Notes: generated from the letters alone by a model not told the origin. A stretch of 64,000 nucleotides of DNA from Sphingopyxis witflariensis (GCF_002205635.1 NZ_NISJ01000009.1:1-64000); one strand, 5' to 3'. Counted from the stretch's first letter, positions 1 through 8,669 are shown. Program-made: numbers and translations.

Positions 1-125
1 GGGCCACCCACGGCCTCGGCCGTGCATGGAGAGCCGGATGCAGGGAAACTCGCACGTCCGGTTCGGCGAGAGGCGCGAAGAAACCGGCCACCGCGAGGTG
101 GCACGGCGCTTCGCGCCTACTCTAC
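1..125 (+). mobile_element. Group II intron, 3' end (domains V and VI)
   Basis: Positions 31-64 fold as a 34-nt group II intron domain V. An 8-bp lower stem (GAGCCGGA with TCCGGTTC) contains the AGC triad, followed by a two-nucleotide CG bulge, a short upper stem and a GAAA tetraloop. Positions 71-80 and 109-118 (AGGCGCGAAG / CTTCGCGCCT) form the base of domain VI, followed by the usual CTACTCTAC-type end, so the 3' splice site should lie near 125. The reverse transcriptase ORF and the 5' domains would be to the left of the window. The upper domain V stem has one mismatch. The exact splice point is inferred. Confidence 0.75.
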
Positions 126-782
126 CTTGGGTTGTTCGGGGACCGTCCCCGATGGCGCCAAAAGGAGGGGCCGCGAGCCGCCGTCACCGAGCGGAACGCG
201 AGGGCGAACCCCCGCAGGGGGTTGACGGCCAGAGGCGAGCCGAGACCCGTAATCAGGCAGCCAATGAGGGGCGGACATCCGCAACCGCGGGGTCAGGCCA
301 TCGTCAGCAAAAGCCCATGGTTCTGGACTCATAGCGGCAGGTCGCGCGAACCGGACCACCCTTGCCCCATTTCCCCGTTCCGGGCCAAAGGTCAGGTCGG
401 TGCGACATATCCGGTTGCATCGCATCATGGCCGACGATCCGCTCGCCGATGCTGGGAATGATCTTGCTCTCCTTTTGGAGCCGACCGCGCAGGGAGATCG
501 TCGTCTTCGCGGACGGGGGCAGATATCGAGGCGATTGGGCAAGAGGATATGATCGGCCTATCGCTGCGCAAACCAACATCGCATATTTGTCGTTCTGCAG
601 CGGCAGGCGGCACAGAAGATTGTCGAGCTGACTGTCTTCGAGGATCTCGCCGATCACATGAACTCGCGCATTTCGGGTCCCGATATGCCTTTGCTGCAAC
701 CCTTGGGGCCAGCCTAAGCTTAAGGCAAAAGCTTTTGCAAATTGATCCAAACTGATTGCAATCGGCCATAGAGCATTGACCG
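126..782. other. No gene recognised
   Basis: Between the intron end and the Detocs-like operon I see no convincing coding region. The ORFs here overlap one another in several frames and have no family signature. The stretch from about 140 to 300 (GC-rich, with AACCCCCGCAGGGGGTT at 208-224) resembles decayed intergenic DNA of an integrative element, but this is only an impression. The promoter of the downstream operon should lie in the last 100-200 bases, which are more AT-rich (about 715-780); I could not fix a -35/-10 pair. Confidence 0.4.
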
Positions 783-3761
783 ATGGCACTTTTGTTGCGA
801 GCGGTCTTCGGGGCCGAGGGAATTCTAAAGCGGATGATGCAAAAGGCAGCGGTGACAGTCTCTCTTCGAGACGTCGGCATTCGAGATGTTCGCAGCATGA
901 AGACACGAGCTTTGCTTCGCGGACTTCTGAACCGACATCTGGAGACTGGCGAAGCGCGATCCACATTATTCAAGCTATTGGACGGCGTGAACCGTTCAGA
1001 CATGCGCGTGGTCGATGAGCTGATCCGCAAGGACCGGCTCTTCCAGCATCTCGTGATCCCTGCCGAATTCCCCGTTGCCAGCCCGTTCGATGGCATGCGC
1101 GACTTCCCGATGGTGCCCCATGACGAGGTTGCGCTCGACTATATCGCGTTCCGGATCGACCAGAACAAGGCGGAGGTCTGCGAAGCGTTTAACGGCCTGA
1201 GTGAACTCAATCGGGCGCTTGCGACCGATGACGACGCGCGCATGGCGAATGCGATTGAATATCTCATGTTGCGATCGGGCCATTCGCTCGCTCTGGCGCG
1301 AAAAATGGCGTTCATTATCGGCTATGCACCGAAGGAGACGCTGTCCTACCGGCTTTGCCTCGAGCTGGTCGAGACATATGGCATCAACCAGAAAAATTTT
1401 GGTGTCATGGCCATGATCGATTCCATCGGAAGCGATTTCAATTATCTCGATCTGAAATATCGGTTTCGCAAATTCGCGACGATCGCGCGTGGCGCGGGCA
1501 TCTCGCCGAAGATTTCCTACCTTTGTTTTTCACCGATCGCGTTTCAGGAAGACGATGTTCGCGCGCTCGTGTCGGCTTCCTATGATGTTAGCCTGGTCGA
1601 TGCGGCGATTGCCCTTCTTGCCCATCGCGATCTCGGCCTTATTCCAGACTCCGTGCCGATCTCCCCCGCAATCGAGGCGAGTTGGGCGGCGTTTGGCGCC
1701 TCCTTGGGCGATCAATTCGACTATTTCGACGCAAAGTCCGGCTATGGGGATACGCAGGCTTTTCGGGCCGCTCCAGCTTTCCTCGAGGATAAGCGTTTCC
1801 GGCGACTGCGTGCAGCCTTTCAGCCGCTCTACGACATACCCGCTCTTAGGAGCCGGGCGGCCTTTGCCGCCGACAGCTTCGCTGCGTGCTTCTTCGAAGG
1901 CGTGGCTCGTCTCGACGATCTGGTTCCAGCCACAGCGGGGCGGGGCGACCCTCTACCGGACGCGTTCGATACCGATAAAGCTGAGGTCCTGGCACGGAGC
2001 TGCGGCATCGTATGGGTATGCGAGAGAGACCCCGACTTTTCGCAACTGACGGCCGCCTCGATGGCGCTCCTGATGGGAAGCAGCTTCGAGATCGACCGAC
2101 TCTTGTCGACAGACACTTTGCGCAAAGCCGCGGGAAGCGCCACGGACCCCTTTGTGAAGCTCCTGCTGCACACACTGCTGCGGGCCCACAGCTCCGCGAC
2201 ACGCGACAGTTACAATTTCAAAGAACAGTTCCAGACCTATGTTAGGCAATTTCATAACGGCGATATTCTTGCCTTTATGGAGAGCGCGCGGACGCTCAGC
2301 CCAGAGATTATTTCCTATTTCGTCGAGCTTCTCGACGAAACAATGCTTAGCCAGATGGCGTTCCTCATGGCATCGTCCAACTTGATTTATGAGACGCGCG
2401 CATCACTTCTCGAATGGTACGGCAACGCGACCAATGATGAGGCACCGAAGGAAAATGCACGCCAGCTCAGGCTGGACAGGAAGATTGCGGCGGTCCGGGG
2501 CGCGATCAATGAGACGCGCTTGAACATCGATGCGGTTCGCTTTCGTCAGTGGATCGACCAGAACAAACTCAGCAGCTTTTCGAATTTCATCCGGCAGAAA
2601 GCACCTAATCTCCCGAGCCTCGAAGAACTGACGGACAAATCGAAATATCAGTCGATGATTCTGTCTGAGCACCGTGTGCCCACGACGCGCGCCCTGCTCG
2701 CGATTATCGAATGTTATGAGCAATTTTGCAAAAATGCCGATTTCGGGATCGCGTCCTTTCTCGGGCGCCGCATTCGCCATGGCACGCTCCGCGGTACCCT
2801 CCTGACAGGCATCCCCGAAGTTTCTAGCTCGGCCTTGCCGCACGGCATCCTCGCCCAATACCAGAGCTGGACGAAGGAATTTTCCGGTTCGGTCAATTCG
2901 CTAGCCGCGCGTCTGCATTTCATCGACAAGACGTCACACAAGAACGGGCTCATCAGCGCTGAGATCGATACGCCGCAGAAATGGCAGACGTGCGTGGTAT
3001 GTCTCAATGCGATTTTCGAGCAGTCGCAGAAAGATCATGGCGCTCTCAGCATCCCGATGCAGATCGAGCAATATTGCTGGCTCATTTTCGAGCAGGAGTT
3101 GGTCAACGTCCAGGCGTCGATTAGCGATGCGAGGAACCGGTGGGGCATGCTGAAGCTTCGCCACAATCCCAATGATACCGAGGTGATCGCATTCGAAAAA
3201 TCAGTCAATCTCACCCTGGCCGATCAGTTCAACACGGTAATATCATGGTTCAAGAAGCCGCCCAACGTGTCCGCAATCGCGGACCTCTCGCATGTGATCG
3301 AAGTCGTGCTGCGCGAAGCATGCGACGAATATCCGACTTTCTCGCCTGACATTCAATTTTCGGGCGAGGAAGATCTCAAGCTGAGCGGCTCGAACTATTC
3401 CTTCGTGTACGACGGGCTGACAATCGCCGTTCGCAATGCTGCAAAACACGGCACATGTCCGGGGCGGCTCGCCGTTGGCGCGAATGTACAGCCCCAGGGG
3501 GAAAGCAAAGTTCTGAGGCTGTCGGTTACCAGCGACGTTCGAGCAGGCGACTCTCCCGATGTTGCTCTCCGACGCATGCGGGACGCTGGCGACGTGGGGG
3601 CGCAGGACGCCGACATCGTCGAGGGATTGAGCGGGATGCGAAAGCTCAAGAAGATGGTGGTAGACAGGCGAATTCTCGATTTCGAGCTTGAGAGTGAGGA
3701 AGAACCGCGCGGCAAGGTGTCCGTTGTGATGCGGTTTCCCTTCGAGGGTGTGGTCGAATGA
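783..3761 (+). CDS. Detocs-like sensor kinase (DtcA type), 992 aa
   Basis: Large protein without a signal peptide or membrane segment, so probably cytosolic. About 850 residues form an all-helical-looking region that I cannot assign. The last 130 residues resemble a histidine-kinase-type HATPase: an N-box with NAAKHG near residue 885 and a glycine-containing GLSGM near 948. The gene overlaps the next receiver gene by ATGA, and that gene overlaps a receiver-nucleosidase gene. This three-gene order is that of Detocs (DtcA kinase, DtcB phosphate sink, DtcC ATP nucleosidase). I could not identify the phosphoacceptor histidine. The start is uncertain: ATGs at 834 and 837 (AAAGCGG just upstream) or at 898 are alternatives. 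Confidence 0.7.
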   Translation: MALLLRAVFGAEGILKRMMQKAAVTVSLRDVGIRDVRSMKTRALLRGLLNRHLETGEARSTLFKLLDGVNRSDMRVVDELIRKDRLFQHLVIPAEFPVASPFDGMRDFPMVPHDEVALDYIAFRIDQNKAEVCEAFNGLSELNRALATDDDARMANAIEYLMLRSGHSLALARKMAFIIGYAPKETLSYRLCLELVETYGINQKNFGVMAMIDSIGSDFNYLDLKYRFRKFATIARGAGISPKISYLCFSPIAFQEDDVRALVSASYDVSLVDAAIALLAHRDLGLIPDSVPISPAIEASWAAFGASLGDQFDYFDAKSGYGDTQAFRAAPAFLEDKRFRRLRAAFQPLYDIPALRSRAAFAADSFAACFFEGVARLDDLVPATAGRGDPLPDAFDTDKAEVLARSCGIVWVCERDPDFSQLTAASMALLMGSSFEIDRLLSTDTLRKAAGSATDPFVKLLLHTLLRAHSSATRDSYNFKEQFQTYVRQFHNGDILAFMESARTLSPEIISYFVELLDETMLSQMAFLMASSNLIYETRASLLEWYGNATNDEAPKENARQLRLDRKIAAVRGAINETRLNIDAVRFRQWIDQNKLSSFSNFIRQKAPNLPSLEELTDKSKYQSMILSEHRVPTTRALLAIIECYEQFCKNADFGIASFLGRRIRHGTLRGTLLTGIPEVSSSALPHGILAQYQSWTKEFSGSVNSLAARLHFIDKTSHKNGLISAEIDTPQKWQTCVVCLNAIFEQSQKDHGALSIPMQIEQYCWLIFEQELVNVQASISDARNRWGMLKLRHNPNDTEVIAFEKSVNLTLADQFNTVISWFKKPPNVSAIADLSHVIEVVLREACDEYPTFSPDIQFSGEEDLKLSGSNYSFVYDGLTIAVRNAAKHGTCPGRLAVGANVQPQGESKVLRLSVTSDVRAGDSPDVALRRMRDAGDVGAQDADIVEGLSGMRKLKKMVVDRRILDFELESEEEPRGKVSVVMRFPFEGVVE

Positions 3762-4198
3762 GAGTCCTCGTTGTTGAAGACGACGCCTTCAAAATGAACG
3801 CGATCGTGCGACTTATCGGATCGAGAGCGACGACCTTGTCGAAGGCGACATCGCTGCGCGGCGCGATGACCGCGCTAGAATGCGAGGCATTCGATTTCGT
3901 CGTCCTAGACATGGCGATACCAAGCCACACGAGTGAAGTCGGGGCGATCGATACCTATTCGCAGCCGGTGGGCGGGCTCGACGTGCTGCTCTTCCTCTCG
4001 TCCAACGACCGGACAGAGAAGATAGTCATTCTGACGCAATATCCGACGGTGGAATATGACCGCAAGCATGTGCGTCTGCGCGATTTCGTCGAGGTGTTGA
4101 GACGGGACGATATTTACAATGTCGTGGATGTTTTGCGCTTTGGCGATGACGAGCCATGGAGCGAGGCGCTCCTCGAGGCAATTGGGGGGATCGAGTGA
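3758..4198 (+). CDS. Stand-alone receiver-domain protein (DtcB type)
   Basis: A 146-residue protein that is almost only a CheY-like receiver. The acidic pair sits in VVEDD (residues 5-9), the phosphoacceptor is Asp51 in VVLDMAIP, and the switch Thr lies in IVILTQYP. No output domain follows. The usual beta5 Lys-Pro is not obvious near the C-terminus. In Detocs, DtcB is a single-domain receiver that drains phosphate from the kinase and prevents accidental activation; that role is inferred here from operon position and architecture. It starts with ATG inside the stop of the kinase gene and its own stop overlaps the GTG start of the next gene, so all three are translationally coupled. Confidence 0.75.
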   Translation: MRVLVVEDDAFKMNAIVRLIGSRATTLSKATSLRGAMTALECEAFDFVVLDMAIPSHTSEVGAIDTYSQPVGGLDVLLFLSSNDRTEKIVILTQYPTVEYDRKHVRLRDFVEVLRRDDIYNVVDVLRFGDDEPWSEALLEAIGGIE

Positions 4199-5343
4199 AG
4201 ATCTTATTGGTTGAAGATGATGATGCGAAGGCAAAGCTGATCGAGGTCGTAGTCAAAGAAGAACTTGGCGCTTCGGAGGTCGAAATCGTCCGCGCCGCGA
4301 CAGTGAACGACAGTTTCGTCAAACTCGGCGAGCGCTTCGATCTAGTCATTGTCGACCTTGTGTTGCCTCAATTTCACAACGCGGAACCGGCTGACGCCAC
4401 GCAGCAATGGTGCGAGGTGATCGAGAATCATCTCGCGGGGAAAACCTCCTCCTGGATCGTGATGACGAGCTTCCCCGAAGTTGCCAAGGACGCCCGCGAC
4501 AGCTTCGCGCGTCACGGCGTGGCAGTTATCCACTTCGACGGATCCGAAAATTGGGAAAAGCTGCTCTCCGTGAAACTGCACGAGAATAATGTCACGCGGC
4601 CGCTCGATTTCTTAATCATCTGCGCGCTCGAAAAGGAGCGCGAAGGATATGGCCACACGGACTGCGTCGCGGGCGAGCATGAGAATGTCGCCGGTCTCGA
4701 TTGCCAAAGAGTTGAAATAGGAAAGTATCGTGGGGTGATCGTGGTGCAACCGGGCCCGGGCATGATTTCCGCTGCGATCGTCACCACCAAAGCTCTGTCC
4801 ATTTTTCGACCGCGCGCGGTCGCTATGTCGGGGATTTGCGGCGGAAGGGAAGGCGAAACCGAGCTCGGCGCTCTCATCGTGCCTGAAGTCAGCTGGAACT
4901 ATCAGAGTGGGAAGTTCGTCAACGGCAAATTGACCCCCGACCTCGTCCAAGTCTGGATCCCGCCATTAGTTAAGCCGACGCTGGCGCGACTCCTCAAGAA
5001 AGAGCGGGTCAAGAAGCTACGCAAAGGCTTGTTGAATTCCGAACTGGCGGATGCGCCTGCCGAGATGCCGCCGATGGTATCGGGATCGCAAGTCGTCGCC
5101 GATGTCGATGTGGGCGAGCAGATTGGCGAGCAGGGACGGAAGGTCGCCGCGATCGACATGGAGGTCGCGTCCGTCCTCTTCGCCGCGCGCGACTTCTATA
5201 ATGGCGCCGGGATATTTTTTGCCGCCAAGACCGTCGTCGATCTTGCGAATCCGCACAAGGATGACCGGTATCACGAATATGGCTGCGCCTTGTCCGCGCG
5301 CTTCGTGACGACCGCTCTTGCCGAACTGCTCGCGGAAAGTTGA
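4195..5343 (+). CDS. Receiver fused to PNP-fold nucleosidase (DtcC type effector)
   Basis: Start taken as GTG at 4195, overlapping the previous stop (GTGA), because translation then begins at the first beta strand (KILLVEDDD). Residues 1-125 are a receiver with phosphoacceptor Asp54 (VIVDLVLP). The usual beta5 Lys site reads HFDG, so the lysine appears lost. Residues 135-382 are a nucleoside phosphorylase (PNP_UDP_1) fold: LIICALEKE strand, MSGICGGREG phosphate/ribose loop, AIDMEVASV with the Met-Glu ribose contact, and a late KTVVDLANP Asp that contacts the base. In Detocs the phosphorylated effector cleaves ATP to adenine and ribose triphosphate and stops phage growth. Function here is inferred from domain order. 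Confidence 0.78.
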   Translation: MKILLVEDDDAKAKLIEVVVKEELGASEVEIVRAATVNDSFVKLGERFDLVIVDLVLPQFHNAEPADATQQWCEVIENHLAGKTSSWIVMTSFPEVAKDARDSFARHGVAVIHFDGSENWEKLLSVKLHENNVTRPLDFLIICALEKEREGYGHTDCVAGEHENVAGLDCQRVEIGKYRGVIVVQPGPGMISAAIVTTKALSIFRPRAVAMSGICGGREGETELGALIVPEVSWNYQSGKFVNGKLTPDLVQVWIPPLVKPTLARLLKKERVKKLRKGLLNSELADAPAEMPPMVSGSQVVADVDVGEQIGEQGRKVAAIDMEVASVLFAARDFYNGAGIFFAAKTVVDLANPHKDDRYHEYGCALSARFVTTALAELLAES

Positions 5344-5755
5344 TCGGATGGACTGTAGAACTGCGTTGAAGCGGGACCCTGTTCTTTCATTACCTATGAC
5401 ATTGAATATCCTTACAAAATCGACTTTGACCGGGGGATCTCATAGACGCCATTCGACATCCCTGCATGCGCCAATTTAGGCATAAAAATCAATGCAATGG
5501 CTTCCGTAAGAGCGGGGCCCCACGCCGATGCCGGTCCACGCCGCCAAGCCAATCGAGCTCATTCTCACTGATCCCATAGTGCTTCGAAGATGCCGAGCGT
5601 CAGACCATGCCGTGCCCGCACGGGATGCCGCTGTTTTCCAGCAACTTGGGGAAAATGGGCTCGGCATAGTTTTATGCATCCGGCCTGGGCCAATCGACGC
5701 TGGCTGGTTGCAATGAGGTCTTGCCACCGGGCGTGAAGATGGCGAGAATCCGATA
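5344..5755. other. No gene recognised
   Basis: 412 bases between the Detocs-like operon and the MNT-HEPN gene. Base composition is mixed and two short ORFs on opposite strands (5528-5716 and 5476-5727) have no recognisable family. The stretch may be a decayed insertion or gene remnant. No rho-independent terminator with a clear T-tract was seen after the DtcC-type gene. Confidence 0.35.
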
Positions 5756-6676
5756 ATGAGAAAAGATGTTGATCATCTTCCGCCAGCGCAGCAGGAAGAA
5801 CTGGCGCGCGCCACGCGGATTTTGCTGGACGAGTTTGCCGTCGCGACCTCGCGCGCAACGCAGCCGTGGAAGAAGAATGGCAAGGTCCAAAAGATCATCC
5901 TCTTCGGCAGCTACGGTCGGGACGACTGGGTCGATGACCCGGAAAATGGTTATCAGTCCGACTATGATCTGCTGATCATCGTCAACCACGCTAATCTCAC
6001 CGATATTGCCGAATATTGGTATGTTGCCGAGGACAAGATCCTGCGCGATGCGGAGATCGCGCGGCCCGTGAACATTATCGTCCACACGCTCGAGGAGGTG
6101 AACCGCGGACTCACACGCGGCGAATACTTCTGGGTCGACATCGCGCAGGACGGTGTCGCTCTCTACGAGTTGCACGGCACGGCACTCGCCACACCGCAGC
6201 CGCTGACCGCGACGGATGCCTATGAAATGGCCAGCGGATATTTTACCGAGTGGCTGCCGAGCATCGACCGGGCTTTGGCCACGGCAGAGGAACAGGCGCT
6301 CAAGGGGGAGAATGATGTTGGCTGGCGCAAAGACGCCGCTTTCACGCTGCACCAGGCGGCGGAGCGCGCCTACACCTGCTTCCTGCTCGTCCGCAGTCAT
6401 TATGTCCCACGCTCGCATAATCTGAAATTTTTGCGCTCGCTGACCGAGGACCGAGAGGCGCGCTTTGTCGAGGCCTGGCCGCGGGAAACCCGACTCGATC
6501 GTCGGCGCTTCGAGCTGGCGAAACGCGCCTATGTCGAGGCCCGCTACTCGGCGAGCTACGAGATCGACATGGAGGACCTGCAGGCCATCAGGACGGCGGT
6601 CAGCACGCTGCGCAACATCGTGGAATCGGTGTCGCGCGAATGGCTCGACGGCCTCCGCCAGAAGGCCGACCTCTGA
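5756..6676 (+). CDS. MNT-HEPN fusion protein (nucleotidyltransferase + HEPN)
   Basis: 306 residues. The N-terminal half is a minimal nucleotidyltransferase: GSYGRDDW near residues 52-59 and SDYDLLIIV about 15 residues later give the Gly-Ser and Asp-x-Asp metal-binding signature. The C-terminal half (about 155-300) is an all-helical HEPN domain with WRKDAAFTLHQAAERAY, typical of HEPN domains that follow MNT domains. In two-gene MNT/HEPN toxin-antitoxin pairs, the MNT protein adenylylates the HEPN RNase; here both are in one chain. Whether the HEPN half keeps RNase activity is unclear, since the RSHYVPRSH stretch is only loosely like the R-x4-6-H motif. No separate antitoxin is adjacent. It follows a defence-type operon, so a conflict role is plausible. 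Confidence 0.72.
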   Translation: MRKDVDHLPPAQQEELARATRILLDEFAVATSRATQPWKKNGKVQKIILFGSYGRDDWVDDPENGYQSDYDLLIIVNHANLTDIAEYWYVAEDKILRDAEIARPVNIIVHTLEEVNRGLTRGEYFWVDIAQDGVALYELHGTALATPQPLTATDAYEMASGYFTEWLPSIDRALATAEEQALKGENDVGWRKDAAFTLHQAAERAYTCFLLVRSHYVPRSHNLKFLRSLTEDREARFVEAWPRETRLDRRRFELAKRAYVEARYSASYEIDMEDLQAIRTAVSTLRNIVESVSREWLDGLRQKADL

Positions 6677-7134
6677 TCGTCGCGGCAGCCCTGGCTACAG
6701 GGCATCAAGAAAAGCCAGAAGCCGATCCTCCAGTTCGAACGGCGCGTACGGCTGCGGGGATGCGGTTGGAGCTTGGCGAGCGCGGCCGTCTTGAGCGCGA
6801 TATGGGCTTGATGATGGGCGATGCTCGCGGGCCGATCTTGTGTGTTTGGCGAGAAGATACTGGATGGCGTCGGGGCTGATCGAGGCTGCTGCGCTTCGGG
6901 GTCACCCTAACAAGATGGCGACACCCTTGCACCCCGATATTGATCCGGATGCGAGGATGCCGCCGCGCGGTCGGGCAGGTCGCGTGCCCAGCCGACAGGA
7001 GTCAGAAGAGGAGAGATGATTGGCCCCTGTCGCCAGCCGGAGCCCCCGAGCTGGCGACGCACCGATAGGAGCTAGCGAACCGTATGGGAAACAAAGAATA
7101 TTCCGTCCCGTAAATAGCATCGCTTTGTCCCCGG
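6677..7134. other. No gene recognised; one inverted repeat
   Basis: 458 bases without a convincing gene. A 9-bp perfect inverted repeat lies at 7029-7037 and 7050-7058 (GTCGCCAGC / GCTGGCGAC). It sits downstream of the minus-strand DUF736 gene but lacks a T-tract, so terminator function is doubtful. The rest shows no family signal in any frame and is probably decayed DNA between accessory modules. Confidence 0.35.
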
Positions 7135-7458
7135 CTAATCCGCTGGATTCCAAAGCAGTGCATAGACTGTCGGATCGTCCTGCCCCGCCGCCCGACCGAG
7201 ATTCGCATAGATGCGCCGCGGCCCGAACTCGGGCGCCGCGAGGGTCAGCGACACATAAAGATTGCCCGTTGCTTCGCTCCGCCGAAGCCAGCCCGCGCCA
7301 ACCTCGACGCCGTCGGACCAGACCCGGTAATCAGGCTGCACGTCGCCGCTCTTGCTCGCGTTGTGGCGGATTTCGATGGGGGCTCGGATCGAAAGCGTTC
7401 GAAGCTGGCCGGCAAAGCCCTTCTCGATCGTTCCGCTGACAAGACCGATTGCGGCCAT
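7135..7458 (-). CDS. DUF736 family protein
   Basis: 107 residues from the ATG at 7458, chosen because GGAGCAGATATC precedes it and because the family begins with a short MAxIG segment. The protein matches the DUF736 pattern: an opening strand MAAIGLVSGTIEKGFAGQL, a central PDYRVW, then VEVGAGW and a C-terminal AxLGRA. DUF736 proteins are small beta-rich proteins of unknown function, common on alphaproteobacterial plasmids and integrative elements near DNA-processing genes, which fits this setting. A longer reading frame runs upstream through a repeated leader element (see 7543-7639) and is probably not translated. Confidence 0.8.
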   Translation of the reverse strand: MAAIGLVSGTIEKGFAGQLRTLSIRAPIEIRHNASKSGDVQPDYRVWSDGVEVGAGWLRRSEATGNLYVSLTLAAPEFGPRRIYANLGRAAGQDDPTVYALLWNPAD

Positions 7459-7542
7459 GATATCTGCTCCTGCATTGCCCGGGGCCATCCCCGGGGCACC
7501 GGCGAACAGGGAATGGCGAATGAGCCCGTGCGCGCACCCGAA

Positions 7543-7639
7543 GGGCCGGAGCGCGAGCGGAGGATGGCAGCGTGCCGCCTTTTTGAGCGCATAAGCGCGC
7601 CCGCGAGGAGGCCGCAAGGCGGCCGGGGAAAAAGGCGGC
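7543..7639 (-). promoter_or_regulatory. Repeated leader element, copy 1 (conserved box + hairpin)
   Basis: A 26-nt box at 7543-7568 recurs at 22334-22359 with a single mismatch. Directly next to it is a hairpin with perfect 11-bp arms (7574-7584, GCCGCCTTTTT; 7629-7639, AAAAAGGCGGC) enclosing an inner hairpin GGCCGC-AAG-GCGGCC (7610-7624). Read on the minus strand, it lies about 85 nt upstream of the DUF736 start. Copy 2 lies at a similar distance from another minus-strand start, which suggests a transcribed leader or regulatory site. The function is unknown. Confidence 0.6.
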
Positions 7640-7764
7640 GCGGCGCCGTTGCGCGCGCGGGCGCGCCATTCATCCCGCCGCCCTGCCCCGATGGCCCAGG
7701 CCGAAGATCGGCAGTGGTCATGGCATCAAGGATTTGCTCACCACGATACGTCATGTGACCGGAC

Positions 7765-8427
7765 ATGAAATTGAAGATCGCCGCCCTGCTCCTCATCATC
7801 GCCTCTCCCACTTTCGCGCAGGACGTCAGTGGACCCGCGCGCGCGGCCGACGGGGACTCGCTCGATTTCGGCGGAATTGCGGTGCGCCTCCACGGCATCG
7901 ATGCGCCCGCGCTGGCTCAAAGCTGTGAGCGCGCCGCTACCTCGTGGCCGTGCGGGAAACAGGCGGCCGAAAAGCTTGCGAGCCTCGTTGGCCAAGGATC
8001 TGTCGTGTGCGAACAAAAGGATGTCGACGACTATGGCCGGACGGTCGCGGCCTGCCGCGTCGGCCAGGTCGACCTCAGCCAAGCGATGGTGGACGCCGGA
8101 CTTGCCGTGGCCCTCCCGCGCTTCAGCGACCGCTATGTCGGGGCCGAAGCCCGTGCCCGCGATGCAAAACGCGGCCTGTGGAGCGGCACCTTTCAGACGC
8201 CGGCCGACTATCGCGCCGCGCATCCGCGCCCGAAGCGGCGTCCTACCGATTTACCCCGTCCTGCGCCGTCAGCCCACGCGCAGCCGCCGTTGGGTGTCTA
8301 TTACAGGAATTGCAAAGCCGCACGCGCGGCCGGAGTCGCGCCGCTGTACCGCGGCCAGCCCGGCTATCGGCCCGAGATGGATGGCGACGGCGACGGGATT
8401 GCGTGCGAGCCCTATCGCGGCCGGTGA
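7765..8427 (+). CDS. Secreted thermonuclease-family protein with excalibur domain
   Basis: 220 residues with a Sec signal peptide (about residues 1-19, ending PTFAQ). Residues 25-140 are a staphylococcal-nuclease (SNase) fold: RLHGIDAPAL, then DDYGRTVAAC and a late AKRGLWSG, all standard for the family. The C-terminal 40 residues form an excalibur calcium-binding domain (YYRNCKAARA, then DGDGDGIACEPY). It probably degrades extracellular or periplasmic DNA or RNA. Such nucleases are frequent in integrative and plasmid regions. It runs in the opposite direction to the DUF736 gene; the 306 bases between them contain the repeated leader element. Confidence 0.85.
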   Translation: MKLKIAALLLIIASPTFAQDVSGPARAADGDSLDFGGIAVRLHGIDAPALAQSCERAATSWPCGKQAAEKLASLVGQGSVVCEQKDVDDYGRTVAACRVGQVDLSQAMVDAGLAVALPRFSDRYVGAEARARDAKRGLWSGTFQTPADYRAAHPRPKRRPTDLPRPAPSAHAQPPLGVYYRNCKAARAAGVAPLYRGQPGYRPEMDGDGDGIACEPYRGR

Positions 8428-8477
8428 AATATTCTCGTCCCGGCCAAGCGGGACTGGACATCCGGGACTCCGTCTCG

Positions 8478-8669
8478 CTACCGGCGCCCGATGAGCATCA
8501 CCGCAACGATCATGAACAGCGCCACCGGCCAGCCCATCCAGAAGATGAAATTCAACCGCATGCCCAAGCCGTGGGCAAGCTTCACGCTCGAGACCGGTGA
8601 GATGGTGACGGCCGAGCGGATCGATGTCGGAAAGCTCGCGCCGGGCAAATTTGCCGCGCCGATCGACAT
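8478..8669 (-). CDS. Small predicted membrane protein, 63 aa
   Basis: Reading from the ATG at 8669, which has AGGGG seven bases upstream, gives 63 residues ending in one strong membrane helix (FIFWMGWPVALFMIVAVMLI) followed by GRR. The polar N-terminal part has no recognised motif. An overlapping plus-strand ORF (8491-8694) is less convincing because it has no ribosome-binding site. The function is unknown. It converges with the thermonuclease gene. Confidence 0.4.
   Translation of the reverse strand: MSIGAANLPGASFPTSIRSAVTISPVSSVKLAHGLGMRLNFIFWMGWPVALFMIVAVMLIGRR

Noticed and set aside
117..542. 141-residue minus-strand ORF next to the intron
   Set aside because: Overlaps several other frames of similar length and has no recognisable domain.
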